NCBI RefSeq assembly: GCF_029589435.1
Contig: NZ_JARRAG010000004.1
Location: 56,637-120,636, forward strand
Source: Paludisphaera mucosa
GTDB taxonomy: Bacteria > Planctomycetota > Planctomycetia > Isosphaerales > Isosphaeraceae
Direction: 5' to 3'
Length of the DNA stretch: 64,000 nucleotides
Below, piece after piece: positions 54,036-63,795 of this stretch. The position numbers and the translations under genes were made by a program. The notes beneath the pieces were generated by a model, which saw only the letters and a list, made by a program, of their open reading frames with translations, was not told the DNA's origin and made no database searches. Each line of letters begins with the position of its first letter. The first letter of the stretch is position 1.

Positions 54036-55457
54036 ATGTGCTGCCGATTCCGTCGCAAACGGGCGTGGATGCCCACCATCGACGCGCTCGATCGCCGGGA
54101 CTTGCCCTCGGCCTCGCCCGCAACCGCCGCCCTCGGCGGCCGTACGCCGGGCCTCGTCCCCGCCTCGAACGACTCCCGCTCCGAGGCCGTCGACCTGGGA
54201 TCGATCCGAGGGACGGAGACCCGCACCGGACAGGTCGGCGGCTCCGACTCGCGAGACTACTACCGGTTCGAGGCGAAACGCGGACGGCTGGAGGTCCGGC
54301 TGACCGGGCTGAGCGCCGACCTCGACTTCGAGCTGCTCGACAGCCGCGGCGACCGGATCGGATCAGCCGCCCGAAATCCCGGCTCCCGGTCCGAGTCCAA
54401 GGGCTACACCCTGGGCGGGGGCACGTATTACGTCAAGGTCTACCCCGGCGTCGACGACGCCCGCAGCGACTATTCGCTGAGCCTCAAGTCGACCCCGGCC
54501 TCGTCCCCGGGTGCCTCCGGCTCGGGCGGCGGGGCGTCGACGGCGTCGGACCCAGTCAAGGTCGTCGGGCGCGTCCTCCGCATCACGGGCGACGGCGACG
54601 GGAACGACGTGGTCGTGACCAGATCCGGCGGCAAATTCCGGGTCCGGGTCGAAACCGTCCTCTCGTCTGGGTTCTCGATCGTGCCGATCAAGTTCGACAA
54701 GACGTATCCAGCGGCGAAGATTGATGAGATCGTGTTCGTCGGCAACGGCGGCGACGATTCGTTCGACGCGCGCGGCGTGACGATCAAGGCCACGGCCGTC
54801 GGCGGCTCGGGCCGGGACCACGCCGTCGGCCGCGCCGGCAAGCTGGTGGCCGACGCCGAGTCGGTGCAGCTGACCGGCCTTCCGGACGGGACGCCCCAGA
54901 CCCGCAACACCTGCGGTCCGAACTCGGCCTACCGCGTGATCCGATCCCTCGGCGGGACGGCGACGTATCAACAAATCATCGACCGCGCCTCGGAATCCTC
55001 GATCGTCTCGCGCTGGGCCCTGGGGACGACCGGCCGCACGCTGGTGGACGCCATGAACAGCCTACGACGCGGGCTATCGGGCCGGCCCTCCTTCAGCCTC
55101 AAGACCCAGTCGTCGCTGGAGGCGATGTTCGCGCAACTCCGCGAGGGCAACCCCGTCGTCGCCATGGTCCGCGTTTCGGGCGCCGAAATCTACTCGGTGG
55201 GCGGGGCGGTCGGCGACTTCCTCGACCGGATCCCGGGCGTCGGCGGCGTCACGCGCCACGAAATCCCGTCGCTCCACTGGGTGGCCGTCGACGGCTTCGA
55301 TCGGGCCAGAAGCCTTGTTTTCTTCACCGACACCGACGGCGGGCACTATCAGCAATCGTTCGATTCCTTCGACTCCAACTTCAACTGGAACTTCGGGACC
55401 GCCCAGAACACGATCCTACAGGGACTCGGGATCGTGAAAGGGACGTTCATCGCATGA
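54036..55457 (+). CDS. Secreted C39-like peptidase with PPC domain
   Basis: A 473-residue protein. The N-terminus RKRAWMPTIDALDRRDLPSA is the planctomycete exported-protein motif (LEPR-XLL-like). Residues about 50-150 form a bacterial pre-peptidase C-terminal domain (DYYRFEAKRGRLEVRLTGLSADLDFELLD, LGGGTYYVKVYPG). Residues about 170-270 are beta-rich and hemolysin-like (DGDGNDVVVTRSGGKFRV). The C-terminal part (about 290-470) is C39-like papain fold: Cys in NTCGPNSAYRVIRSLG, His in LHWVAVDGFD, and FFTDTDGG. C39 peptidases cleave Gly-Gly leaders or other peptides. GAGG nine bases before the ATG supports the start. Confidence 0.82.
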   Translation: MCCRFRRKRAWMPTIDALDRRDLPSASPATAALGGRTPGLVPASNDSRSEAVDLGSIRGTETRTGQVGGSDSRDYYRFEAKRGRLEVRLTGLSADLDFELLDSRGDRIGSAARNPGSRSESKGYTLGGGTYYVKVYPGVDDARSDYSLSLKSTPASSPGASGSGGGASTASDPVKVVGRVLRITGDGDGNDVVVTRSGGKFRVRVETVLSSGFSIVPIKFDKTYPAAKIDEIVFVGNGGDDSFDARGVTIKATAVGGSGRDHAVGRAGKLVADAESVQLTGLPDGTPQTRNTCGPNSAYRVIRSLGGTATYQQIIDRASESSIVSRWALGTTGRTLVDAMNSLRRGLSGRPSFSLKTQSSLEAMFAQLREGNPVVAMVRVSGAEIYSVGGAVGDFLDRIPGVGGVTRHEIPSLHWVAVDGFDRARSLVFFTDTDGGHYQQSFDSFDSNFNWNFGTAQNTILQGLGIVKGTFIA

Positions 55458-56107
55458 GCGAGCGCGCGGGCCGCAACGCGGCCCCTGAGCCGGGACCACG
55501 CCTTCCTCCGCCGCGGACCTTCCGAGGCCTCGCGCGTTCGTCCACCCGTCGAATGGCCGCCAAGTCGTTGGCCGCATCGAGCCCGGTTCGACCTCGAGGA
55601 ATCGCGGGCCAGACTCGATGTTGGTTCCGGACGATCGCGGGGCGTCCGGACGGGATGGAGCATGATGAGTTCGAGATCGCCGCGGGTGGTTCGAGCCGCG
55701 TCCGAAGGGTGGTTTCGAACGCGTCGCCGAGGGCTGCAACACCCTCGCCATCAGTTCGATTTTCCACGCCTGAACATAACGCCCATCATCGGACGTTGCC
55801 GCGGCAGGTCTAAAGACGCGCGGACCATGCGACGCGGCCGGGAACGGCCATTACGTTTACCTTGTCAAATCGAATCGGCCCAACGGAGCAAGGCGTCCAC
55901 GCTGCCGGCGATCCAATGTTGGGCAAGGAGCCTGGACGGGCGGCGTGCTCGGACGCCGCCAACCCGGTAGAATCAGACGTCACGCCCGAACTCGCCCGCC
56001 TGCCCGCGTCGGCGCCGGTCGGCGGCCGAGAAAGAACGACTTCCACAAAGCGTTCTCGGCGGCCGACTATGCATCGGGTCGGGCCAGCCGCATCCACGGA
56101 GTCGCTT
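55458..56107. other. Gap with a hairpin and no supported gene
   Basis: A GGGCCGC-AAC-GCGGCCC hairpin (55468-55484), 11 bases after the peptidase stop, may end its transcript. The rest, 5' of the kinase start, is open in several frames without ribosome sites or family matches. Confidence 0.5.
55468..55484 (+). terminator. Possible terminator hairpin after the C39-like gene
   Basis: A seven-base-pair GC stem with a three-base loop, lacking a T-run, placed 11 bases after the stop. Confidence 0.4.
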
Positions 56108-59100
56108 GTGAACGAACGCGACCTTCTGACGGAGGCCCTCGCCCGGACCGACGCCGCGGAACGCGCGGCCTTCCTCGACGGGGCGTGCAAGGGGGAGCCG
56201 GAACTGCGTCGCCGGCTCGAGGAGCGACTCGCCGGACGCACCCGGGGCGACGGCGGCCTCGAGGGGCCGGAGACTTTGCCGGTCGATCCTGCGGCGACCG
56301 CCGAATCCTCGCCGGACGCGACGAGCGGGGAGCAACGGACTGGCGGGGCCTCGGCCACGCTCGCCGGCTCCGATCATGATGCGGCCGCGTCGGGGGCGGG
56401 ATCGGCCGCTCCGAGCCGTCGAGCCGGCCTCCCCTCGGGCGAAGGGCTCGGCACGGTCGTCGCCGGCCGGTACACGCTCGTCGAGGTGATCGGCGAAGGC
56501 GGCATGGGCTCGGTGTATCTGGCCAGCCAGTCGGATCCGGTCAAGCGTCGGGTGGCGCTCAAGCTGATCAGGACGGGGATGGATTCGCGGGGCGTGCTGG
56601 CCCGGTTCGACGCCGAGCGTCAGGCACTGGCGCTGATGGACCACCCGAACATCGCCCGCATCTACGACGGCGGCGCCACCCCCGCGGGCCAGCCGTTCTT
56701 CGTCATGGAGCTGGTGAAGGGGACGCCGATCACCGAGTATTGCGACGAGCGGCGGCTGTCCGTGCAGGCCCGCCTGGAGTTGTTCATCGCGGTCTGCCAG
56801 GCGGTGCAGCACGCGCATCAGAAGGGGATCATCCACCGCGACCTCAAACCGGGCAACGTGCTGGTCACGGAGGTCGACGGCCGGCCGACGCCGAAGGTGA
56901 TCGACTTCGGCGTCGCCAAGGCGGTCGAGGTGAAGCTGACGGACATGAGCTTCGCGGACACCGGCGCGATCGTGGGCACGCCGGCGTACATGTCGCCGGA
57001 GCAGGCGGATCCGTCCTCGATGGACATCGACACGCGAACCGACGTCTACGCCCTCGGCGTGATGCTCTACGAGCTCCTGACGGGATCGCCGCCGATCGAC
57101 GCGTCGCAGTTCCGGCGGGGCGCGATCCTCGAGATGCTGCGGATGGTGCGCGAGGTCGATCCGCCGCGCCCGAGCACCAGGCTGAGCACCGCGGAGGCCT
57201 TGCCGAACATCGCCGCCAATCGGAGCATCGAGCCGGCCCGACTGGCGAGGCTGTTGCGGGGGGAGATCGACTGGGTGGTCATGAAGGCGCTCGAGAAGGA
57301 CCGCTCGCGGCGCTACGACACGGTCAACGGCCTCGCACGCGACCTCCAGCGCTATCTCGCCGACGAGATGGTCGAGGCCCGGCCGCCGAGCGCGGCCTAT
57401 CGACTGAGGAAGCTCCTGCGGCGCAACCGGGGGACGGCCGCGGCGACCGCGGCGATCGCGGCGACTCTGGTCCTGGCCGCGGGAGTGTCCTTGTGGTTCG
57501 GGGTGAGAGAGGCGAAGCAGCGGGCCGAGGCGGTCAGGCTGTCGGGCATCGCGGAAGCGAACGCCGCCGCCGAGGTCAAGGCTCGCAAACGAGCCGAGGC
57601 GATCAGCGCGTTCGTGATCCGGGCTCTCAACGCCAGCGACGCCATGCAGGCCGGGAAGAAGGATGCGACGATCGCCGAGGCGATGGTCGGCGCGCTCGCC
57701 GACCTCGAGTCGGGCGCGTTCGCGAATGATCCGGAGACCGAGGCGCGACTGCGGGAGACGATCGGAATCATCCTGAAGAACAACGCCGAGTACGAGCGGG
57801 CGCGGCCCTTGCTGGAGCGGGCCCTCGCATTGACCGAGCGCCTGTCCGGCCCCGATTCCGTCCAGGCGGCCACGAGCCTGGAGATGCTGGGCACGCTCCT
57901 CGTCGCCGAGCAGAAGTACGATCAGGCGGAGCCCCTCTACGCGCGATCGCTGGCGATCCTCGAGAAGGACCCGAAGTCGGACGAGCGCGAAATGGCCGTC
58001 GTCCTCAACAGCCTGGCCGCGCTGCACTACATGCGAGGCCGGCACATGGAGGCCGAGCCGCTGTTCTTGCGAGCGTCGGCGATCCGCGAGAGGGTCCTGG
58101 GCCCGGAAGCCCGCGACCTGGCGGTCAGCCTGAACGACCTGGCGTTGGTTTACAACGCCCAGCGCCGGTTCGACGAGGCCGAACGGCTGATGAAACGTTC
58201 GATGGCGATTTTCGAGAAGACGCTCGGACCGCACCATCCGAACGTGGCGGCCAGCCTCAACAGCCTCGCGATGCTCCAGGAAGAGCGCGGCCTGGATGCC
58301 CAAGCCGAGCCCCTGTACCTGCGAGCCCTGGCGATCTGCGAGAAGGCCAACGGCCCCGACCACCCGCTCGTGGCCACGGGGTTGCACAACCTGGCCGAGA
58401 ATTATCGCGTGCGCAGCTTGTTCGCCCAGGCGGAGCCGCTCTACGCCCGGGCGCTGGCCATCCGAGAAGAAGCCCATGGCCCGGACCATCCCGAAGTGGG
58501 CATCGTGCTGGGCAACTTCGCGCTCTCGTTGAAGGCCGCTGGCAAGTACGCGCAGGCGGAGCCTCTCTATTCGAGGTCGCTGGCCATCGATGAAATGATG
58601 TTCGGGCCGGACCATCCGGACGTGGCGACCGACCTGAACAATCTGGGGATGCTCTATGAGGCCCAGGACCTGCACGCCAGGGCCGAGCCCCTCCTGAAGT
58701 GGGCGCTGGACATCCGTGAAAGATCGCTCGGACCGGACCACGCCGAGACGGCGATGAGCCTGAGCAATCTGGCCATGCTCTACGAAGCGCAGGGCCGCCA
58801 CGCCCAGGCCGAGTCCATGCTGCTGCGGGCGCTGGCGATCGCCGCCAAGGCGTACGGGCCGGAGCACCCGCGAGTGGCCGTCGTCCTCGCCCTCCTGGCC
58901 CGCGCCCGTCAGTCCCTGGGCGAGACCGCCGAGGCGCGGAAGGGCTTCGACGCGGCCGTGGCCATGCTGCGGCGACGTTCGCCGGACGGATCCCTCCAGC
59001 TCGCCCAGGCGCGGTGGCAATCCGCGAAAGCCCACCTCGAGAACAAGGAGCCCGCGGCGGCCCTGCCCGAAATCGAGGAGGCCGTGACCCTGGCCGAAAA

Positions 59101-59191
59101 GCTCCTGCCCCCGGGGCATCCACAGCTTGCGAAATACCGCGAGACGCTCTCCAAGTGCAAGGCGGCGACCGAAGCCTCGAAGGTCAAGTGA
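56108..59191 (+). CDS. Serine/threonine protein kinase with kinesin-light-chain TPRs
   Basis: A 1027-residue protein starting at GTG (NERDLLTEALARTDAAERAAFLD), with GGAG seven bases upstream. This N-terminal block is typical of the planctomycete kinase family; an in-frame ATG at 56069 is the alternative. The kinase domain is at about 120-430: GEGGMGSVYLA, VALKLI, HRDLKPGN (near 242) and DFG (near 265), with GTPAYMSPEQ. A membrane helix lies near 441-465, followed by about nine TPR units of kinesin-light-chain type (HHPNVAASLNSLAMLQEERGL, DHPDVATDLNNLGMLYEAQ). No sigma gene is adjacent. Confidence 0.94.
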   Translation: MNERDLLTEALARTDAAERAAFLDGACKGEPELRRRLEERLAGRTRGDGGLEGPETLPVDPAATAESSPDATSGEQRTGGASATLAGSDHDAAASGAGSAAPSRRAGLPSGEGLGTVVAGRYTLVEVIGEGGMGSVYLASQSDPVKRRVALKLIRTGMDSRGVLARFDAERQALALMDHPNIARIYDGGATPAGQPFFVMELVKGTPITEYCDERRLSVQARLELFIAVCQAVQHAHQKGIIHRDLKPGNVLVTEVDGRPTPKVIDFGVAKAVEVKLTDMSFADTGAIVGTPAYMSPEQADPSSMDIDTRTDVYALGVMLYELLTGSPPIDASQFRRGAILEMLRMVREVDPPRPSTRLSTAEALPNIAANRSIEPARLARLLRGEIDWVVMKALEKDRSRRYDTVNGLARDLQRYLADEMVEARPPSAAYRLRKLLRRNRGTAAATAAIAATLVLAAGVSLWFGVREAKQRAEAVRLSGIAEANAAAEVKARKRAEAISAFVIRALNASDAMQAGKKDATIAEAMVGALADLESGAFANDPETEARLRETIGIILKNNAEYERARPLLERALALTERLSGPDSVQAATSLEMLGTLLVAEQKYDQAEPLYARSLAILEKDPKSDEREMAVVLNSLAALHYMRGRHMEAEPLFLRASAIRERVLGPEARDLAVSLNDLALVYNAQRRFDEAERLMKRSMAIFEKTLGPHHPNVAASLNSLAMLQEERGLDAQAEPLYLRALAICEKANGPDHPLVATGLHNLAENYRVRSLFAQAEPLYARALAIREEAHGPDHPEVGIVLGNFALSLKAAGKYAQAEPLYSRSLAIDEMMFGPDHPDVATDLNNLGMLYEAQDLHARAEPLLKWALDIRERSLGPDHAETAMSLSNLAMLYEAQGRHAQAESMLLRALAIAAKAYGPEHPRVAVVLALLARARQSLGETAEARKGFDAAVAMLRRRSPDGSLQLAQARWQSAKAHLENKEPAAALPEIEEAVTLAEKLLPPGHPQLAKYRETLSKCKAATEASKVK

Positions 59192-60084
59192 CCAGGAGTG
59201 ATCGTGACGAGAGTGCCGGGACCCGCGGCCGCGAGAGAAGTACCGACCATTGAGCGCGGGCCATCTTACGGATCGTTCCGTCGCTTGAACACACGCATTG
59301 GGCCGATGCAGAACCGATCTTCCGGCAATGCCTGAGCATCCGCAAAACGCGGTCCGACCACCGGCCCGCATTCGACCAATAAATCCTTGGCGACACCTGT
59401 CGGCGGCGTGGAGGACTTCGCGGAAAGGGGGCCGGAATTTCTTCACGGTGAGAAATCCTCTTCCGACCAGTTCCATTAACGCTCCGCGAATATGACCGCC
59501 AGGATCGGAATCTTGAGGGTACCGGCCCTCAGGGCCGATAAGGGGGCGGGATCTCGCTCTCGCGGCTGGGTCCGATAACGGCTCTTATGTTCGCAGGCGT
59601 GAAGATGATTCGGTTGCGCCGACCGCGCCGGGTTCGCGCGTCGCCGACCGCCGAGCCGAGAGGTCGACCGCATTCGAAGTATCGGACGCCGCCGGCGGTC
59701 GCGATCCGATGAGCGGGGCCCATGCAGGGCGCACCGCGACGTCGAGCCGGAGGACTGGACGATCGCCAGTCGCCGACGAGGAAGATGGCCGGGACGGCCG
59801 CGAGGGCGGACGAACCGGCGAAGACGAGCGGACGCCGTCCGTCCGAGACGGCCGACCATATACACTCCTGGAAGACCGCTTTGGTCGCGTCGCGTGCCTC
59901 ACGGCGAGCCGTCTCGCAACGGTTACCTAGCTCGGTGCCGAGCGAATCGAGCCGGCCGGACTCGGGACGTCACCCAACGCGGCGATTTCCGAGGCCTTCG
60001 CTGCGTCTCCGTTTCGTTTCATCGAGCGTGCTCCCTGATGCCCTCTCGTGGAACTCTGGAGACATAGTCCGAGGAGGTACAGTT
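59192..60084. other. Gap of 890 bases with no convincing gene
   Basis: Several short frames exist on both strands but none has a ribosome site or recognisable protein pattern. Near its 3' end lies the strong AGGAGG site of the next gene. The A/T-rich patch near 59380-59400 may be regulatory. Confidence 0.45.
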
Positions 60085-60303
60085 ATGGCCGTCGATCAGA
60101 CTACCGAAACGCGGGGGCGACCGCTCCAGTCGAAGCCCGACCTGGACGACTTGCTCGACCTCGAGTTCGAGGCGTTCTGCGCCCGCGAAGGGGACGAGGA
60201 CGTGACGCTCGACGAAGTGCGGGAGGCCACGGCCGGCATCCCGGGGAGCATGGCCCGAGTCGTCGACGACGAGGAGAGGGCGGAAAGGTTTACGGCGTGT
60301 TGA
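60085..60303 (+). CDS. Small hypothetical protein with strong ribosome site
   Basis: A 72-residue acidic protein (LDDLLDLEFEAFCAREGDEDVT, then IPGSMARVVDDEERAERF). A perfect AGGAGG stands seven bases before the ATG, which strongly supports translation. I do not recognise the family; the IPGSMA segment is a pattern I associate with small planctomycete proteins of unknown role. No neighbour suggests a function. Confidence 0.6.
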   Translation: MAVDQTTETRGRPLQSKPDLDDLLDLEFEAFCAREGDEDVTLDEVREATAGIPGSMARVVDDEERAERFTAC

Positions 60304-61065
60304 CGGATTGAGCGAGCTTCCGGACGTGGATGAAGCCGAAGAGGTCCCTGCTCTTCGGGACCAAGACCGGGGAGTGCAGCCTACGTCCGCCCATCAGGAG
60401 GCCGGCGGCCCCCCCGCCCGCGCGGGGGCCCCGGGCGACCGGGCGCGCCTGGAATCGGAGGATGCCCGAGACGTCCAGGAAGATCGCGGCGGCGGCGATC
60501 AAGATCAGGCGGAGCTGCTCACGCACGGACAACCTCGGTCCGGGGATCAATACGGCCACGAACGCGACGGCTAAGATCAACGCGCCCGGGCCGCCGTGGT
60601 CGAACAGCCGATTGACGACCGCCGAAGCGTGGGCGTGGCCTGCTTACGGCAGGCGACGCGTCGCAAGCCTCACGAGTTGAGCCCGGGTTCTGTCGCTGTC
60701 CGACCGGTTGATGGTCGCCTCGTGTAGGCGCCGCCGTAAATCGCGGCCAGCGCCAAGGCGACCATGCGGAGCTTGCCGAGCCGCTTCCCCGCCGCCGTGC
60801 AGAAGACGACGAACGTGGCGAACAGGATCGGTCCGCTGAGCCACTCGCCGCTGCTCCACCGGAAGGCGTGGAGGAGGAATTGGTGCGCGGACGGGCTCTC
60901 CAGGTCCGCCCCGCGCACCGCCGCGTGCTCATCAAGAAGCGCGAGGACCGGGTCGAAACGAAACGGGTCCCGCTGGCCGTACCATCCGCCCGCGGTCACG
61001 ACCACCATAGCCAAGCTGAGCAGGGCCGTGATCAGGCAGCCGCGGAGGGAGAGATGCTCATGCAA
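60293..61065 (-). pseudogene. Broken membrane protein, two frames
   Basis: The upstream piece (61065-60670) encodes three hydrophobic helices: LITALLSLAMVVVTAGGW, GPILFATFVVFCTAAG and MVALALAAIYGGAYT. The downstream piece (about 60660-60293) in another frame reads HASAVVNRLFDHGGPGALILAVAFVAVLIPG, then REQLRLILIAAAAIFLDVSG. Both look like parts of one multi-pass protein separated by a frame change near 60680-60720. The first start would be TTG with no clear ribosome site. No family recognised. Confidence 0.4.
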
Positions 61066-61420
61066 CCAGGAAAGGTGTCCTGTGCGTAGGAGTCGAGGAT
61101 CGCCGCGGATTCACGGCGATCGTCGTAGCCCGATCCGAACATGGGGTCGTCCTTTCGCGTGAACTCGAGTTTCTGGACCGACATCGATCGGGGGGCCCCG
61201 TAGGGAACCGACGGCCGCCCTCTCCACCAAGCGACCGGACTGGACGGTTTACGCGGTGACCACGGGGGGCAGCATCGGGTTCGCCGGGGAGGCTTGTTCG
61301 TCCCGGCCCGTCGTCGACATGATCTCGGATATGACGAGCGTGTCTTCCCTCACCACCTGCTCTCTGCGAGAATCTTCCGGCGACGCCCTCATGCGGGTTG
61401 CCACCATTCGGGGGATCGCC
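61066..61420. other. Gap upstream of the second ECF sigma gene
   Basis: No gene is supported. The frame in phase with the sigma gene is open up to 61256, but its translation resembles no sigma region. It may hold the promoter of the ECF-kinase operon. Confidence 0.45.
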
Positions 61421-62017
61421 ATGCCGACGGTGCCGGGGGGCCACTTCGACGAGCTGCTCCATAGGGCCCAGCAGGGCGATGCGGGGGCGCGGGACGAAAC
61501 CGTCGTCGCGATCCATCACGACCTGCGAGCCCTGGCGCACCGGCGCATGGCCCGGGAACGGCCCGGCCACACGCTCCAAGTCACCGCCTTGGTCCACGAG
61601 GCCCTCGGCAAGATGCTCTCCGATGCGACGCTACTCGACGCGACCGGCCGCGAATTACTCTACCACGCCGCCCCGCGGGCGATGGAGCAGATCCTCGTCG
61701 AACACCATCGCCATCGCGCCGCGCGGAAGGGGCCCGGGCAACGGCAGCGGGTGCTCCTCGACGAAGTCCTCGACCACCTGGCCGACGAGACGAGGATCCC
61801 CCTGATCGAACTCCAAGAGGTCCTGGAGGGCCTCGAGCGGGTCGATACCCTCGCGGCCCTGATCGTTCGGCTGTATATCTTCATGGGCCTGTCGCAAATT
61901 GAGGTCGTCGAACAGCCGTCGATCTCGCAGAAGACGGTGGAGCGCGACTGGAGGGTCGCACGAGGCTGGCTGCACGCGCGGCCAGGAAAGGGCGAGAGCG
62001 CATGGACACGACGATAG
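61421..62017 (+). CDS. ECF-type sigma factor of the planctomycete kinase-linked group
   Basis: A 198-residue protein starting MPTVPGGHFDELLHRAQQGDAGARDE, with GGGGA six bases before the ATG. The sigma-2 region is ALAHRRMARERPGHTLQVTALVHEALGKML. The AMEQILVEHHRHRAARKG segment is typical of this ECF group, and the sigma-4 helix-turn-helix is MGLSQIEVVEQPSISQKTVERDWRVARGWL. Upstream in-frame starts add unlikely sequence. It overlaps the kinase gene by 16 bases, so the two are co-translated and likely one signalling unit. Confidence 0.88.
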   Translation: MPTVPGGHFDELLHRAQQGDAGARDETVVAIHHDLRALAHRRMARERPGHTLQVTALVHEALGKMLSDATLLDATGRELLYHAAPRAMEQILVEHHRHRAARKGPGQRQRVLLDEVLDHLADETRIPLIELQEVLEGLERVDTLAALIVRLYIFMGLSQIEVVEQPSISQKTVERDWRVARGWLHARPGKGESAWTRR

Positions 62018-63768
62018 ACAACGACCCCGGGGCCGGCCGGGTCAGGGAGCTGTTCGAAGGCTCCGCCGACCTGCCGCCCGAAGAGTGGGAACCCTTCCTC
62101 CAGCGTCAATGTCCCGACGACCCCGGGATCCGCGCCGAGGTCCTCCGCATTCTGCAGAGCGACCGGCATCCGGAAATCGAGGCCTTCCTGAGGCGGCAGG
62201 CCGCTGGCGGGCCGGACACCGAATTCGAATCCATCGGCAAGTACCGGGAAGTCCGCCGGTTCTCACGGTCCGGCGGCCAGGGGACTGCTTACCTGGCGCT
62301 GGATCCGGACCTGCGGCGCCATGTCGTGCTGAAGCGCTACCACGCCGGCGCCGGCGCCACGCCGGCCGCGATCGCGGAAGCCCGGTCGCTGGCGCAAGTC
62401 CAGAGCCCTTACGTCGCGCGCTGCTACGGGATCGAGCGTCATGGCGATGAGGCGTTCCTAGTCGTCGAGTATATACCGGGCCGCAATCTCGACGAGATCC
62501 GGCGTGACGGGCCCATGGGATGGGGGCGTGTGGTCGGTATCGCCTCCCGGCTCGCCGAGGGGGTCGCCGCGGTGCACGCCCGCGGGCTGGTCCACCGCGA
62601 CATAAAGCCGGCCAACATCGTCCTCCACGAGGACGTCACGCCGCACCTGATCGACTTTGGGCTGGCGAGCCACCTGGGCGGCGATCGGCTCCGGGAACTG
62701 GGCGGGACGCCGCAGTACATGGCCCCCGAGCAGGCCCGCGGCGAATGGGACCGGATCGATTTCCGGACCGACGTGTACGGGATGGGGGCGGTCCTCTACC
62801 ACCTCCTGACCGGCCGGCCCCCGTTCGCCGGTCGGACGCAGTCCGATGCGCTCGCGATGGCGCGCGAGGGCCGGGTCGTCCCGCCGCGGCGGATTAACGC
62901 CCGAGTCCCCCGGTCCCTGGAACGAATCTGCCTGAAGGCGCTGGCCCCCCATCCGGGCCAGCGGTACGCCTCGGCGGATGAGTTCCGCAAGGCCCTCGGC
63001 GGGCCACGCCGCCGGGTGCTCTCGGCCGCGCTCTCGTTGGCGGGTCTCGCGGTCCTCGCCGTCGCCATCGCCGTGGTGATCCGGGGCCGCGATCGGCCCC
63101 GGGCGTCGGCCGCGACGCCGCCGGCCCTGACGCCAGCCGCCTCGAGTGAGGGCGGCCCCCTGAAGGGGCAATTGCAGGTCAGGATCTACACACCCGATAG
63201 GCTCCAGGGTCGCCTCGGGCTCGCCCGCCACGGCGTGCCGCTCGACGCGCCAGGGGCGTTGCCGGTGCGACAGGGCGAGCAGGTCCAGCTCGAGGCGACG
63301 GCCGCCCCCCCCGCATACCTCTACCTGATCTGGATCGATAGCCGCGGGCACATCGATCCGCTCTACCCATGGTCCCGACGATTCGACGAGGCGATGCCCC
63401 CGGTCGGGCCGGTATCCCGGGTGCGGAGCCCGTCCGAGAGCGACCGGGGCTGGCCGCTGGAAGGGCCGGGTGGCCAGGAGACCGCCGTGCTCCTCGCCCG
63501 CCGATCGCCTCTGCCGTCGGATGTAAAACTGGCCGACCTGCTCGAAGGCTTGCCGCCGACGCCGGCGCCCGACCCGGGCCGGCTCCTGGTCGTGCGGTCG
63601 GGCCCGCCCGAGGGCGTCGCCGGGGCCGGCTCCTTGCAGCGGACCCGCAGCCTGGGTCAGCAGAGCGAGACGCTCGACGAGCCGCTGATGCAGCTGCTCG
63701 CGCGACTGCGGCCGCACTTCGAACTGATCGAGGCATACCGCTTCGCCTACCGGTCCGACGTCCAGTGA
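62002..63768 (+). CDS. Serine/threonine protein kinase with DUF4384-like tail
   Basis: A 588-residue protein. An N-terminal region (1-75) carries the sequence typical of ECF-linked kinases (LPPEEWEPFLQRQCPDDPGIRAEV). The kinase domain is at about 78-330, with HVVLKRYH, HRDIKPAN (near 197), DFG (near 217) and GTPQYMAPEQ. A membrane helix is near 340-360 (LSAALSLAGLAVLAVAIAVVI). The extracytoplasmic part at about 390-525 resembles DUF4384 (LRHG-like VPLDAPGALPVRQGEQVQLEATA, AYLYLIWIDSRGHIDPLYPW). It is the second gene of an ECF-kinase operon and is convergent with a CHAT gene. Confidence 0.92.
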   Translation: MDTTIDNDPGAGRVRELFEGSADLPPEEWEPFLQRQCPDDPGIRAEVLRILQSDRHPEIEAFLRRQAAGGPDTEFESIGKYREVRRFSRSGGQGTAYLALDPDLRRHVVLKRYHAGAGATPAAIAEARSLAQVQSPYVARCYGIERHGDEAFLVVEYIPGRNLDEIRRDGPMGWGRVVGIASRLAEGVAAVHARGLVHRDIKPANIVLHEDVTPHLIDFGLASHLGGDRLRELGGTPQYMAPEQARGEWDRIDFRTDVYGMGAVLYHLLTGRPPFAGRTQSDALAMAREGRVVPPRRINARVPRSLERICLKALAPHPGQRYASADEFRKALGGPRRRVLSAALSLAGLAVLAVAIAVVIRGRDRPRASAATPPALTPAASSEGGPLKGQLQVRIYTPDRLQGRLGLARHGVPLDAPGALPVRQGEQVQLEATAAPPAYLYLIWIDSRGHIDPLYPWSRRFDEAMPPVGPVSRVRSPSESDRGWPLEGPGGQETAVLLARRSPLPSDVKLADLLEGLPPTPAPDPGRLLVVRSGPPEGVAGAGSLQRTRSLGQQSETLDEPLMQLLARLRPHFELIEAYRFAYRSDVQ

Positions 63769-63795
63769 AATCAGTCCGACCGGAGATCCTGTCGA

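Noticed and set aside
55973..59476. Minus-strand open frame of about 1160 codons
   Set aside because: Antisense to the kinase-TPR gene; its repeats mirror the TPR DNA, and it has no start signal or family pattern.
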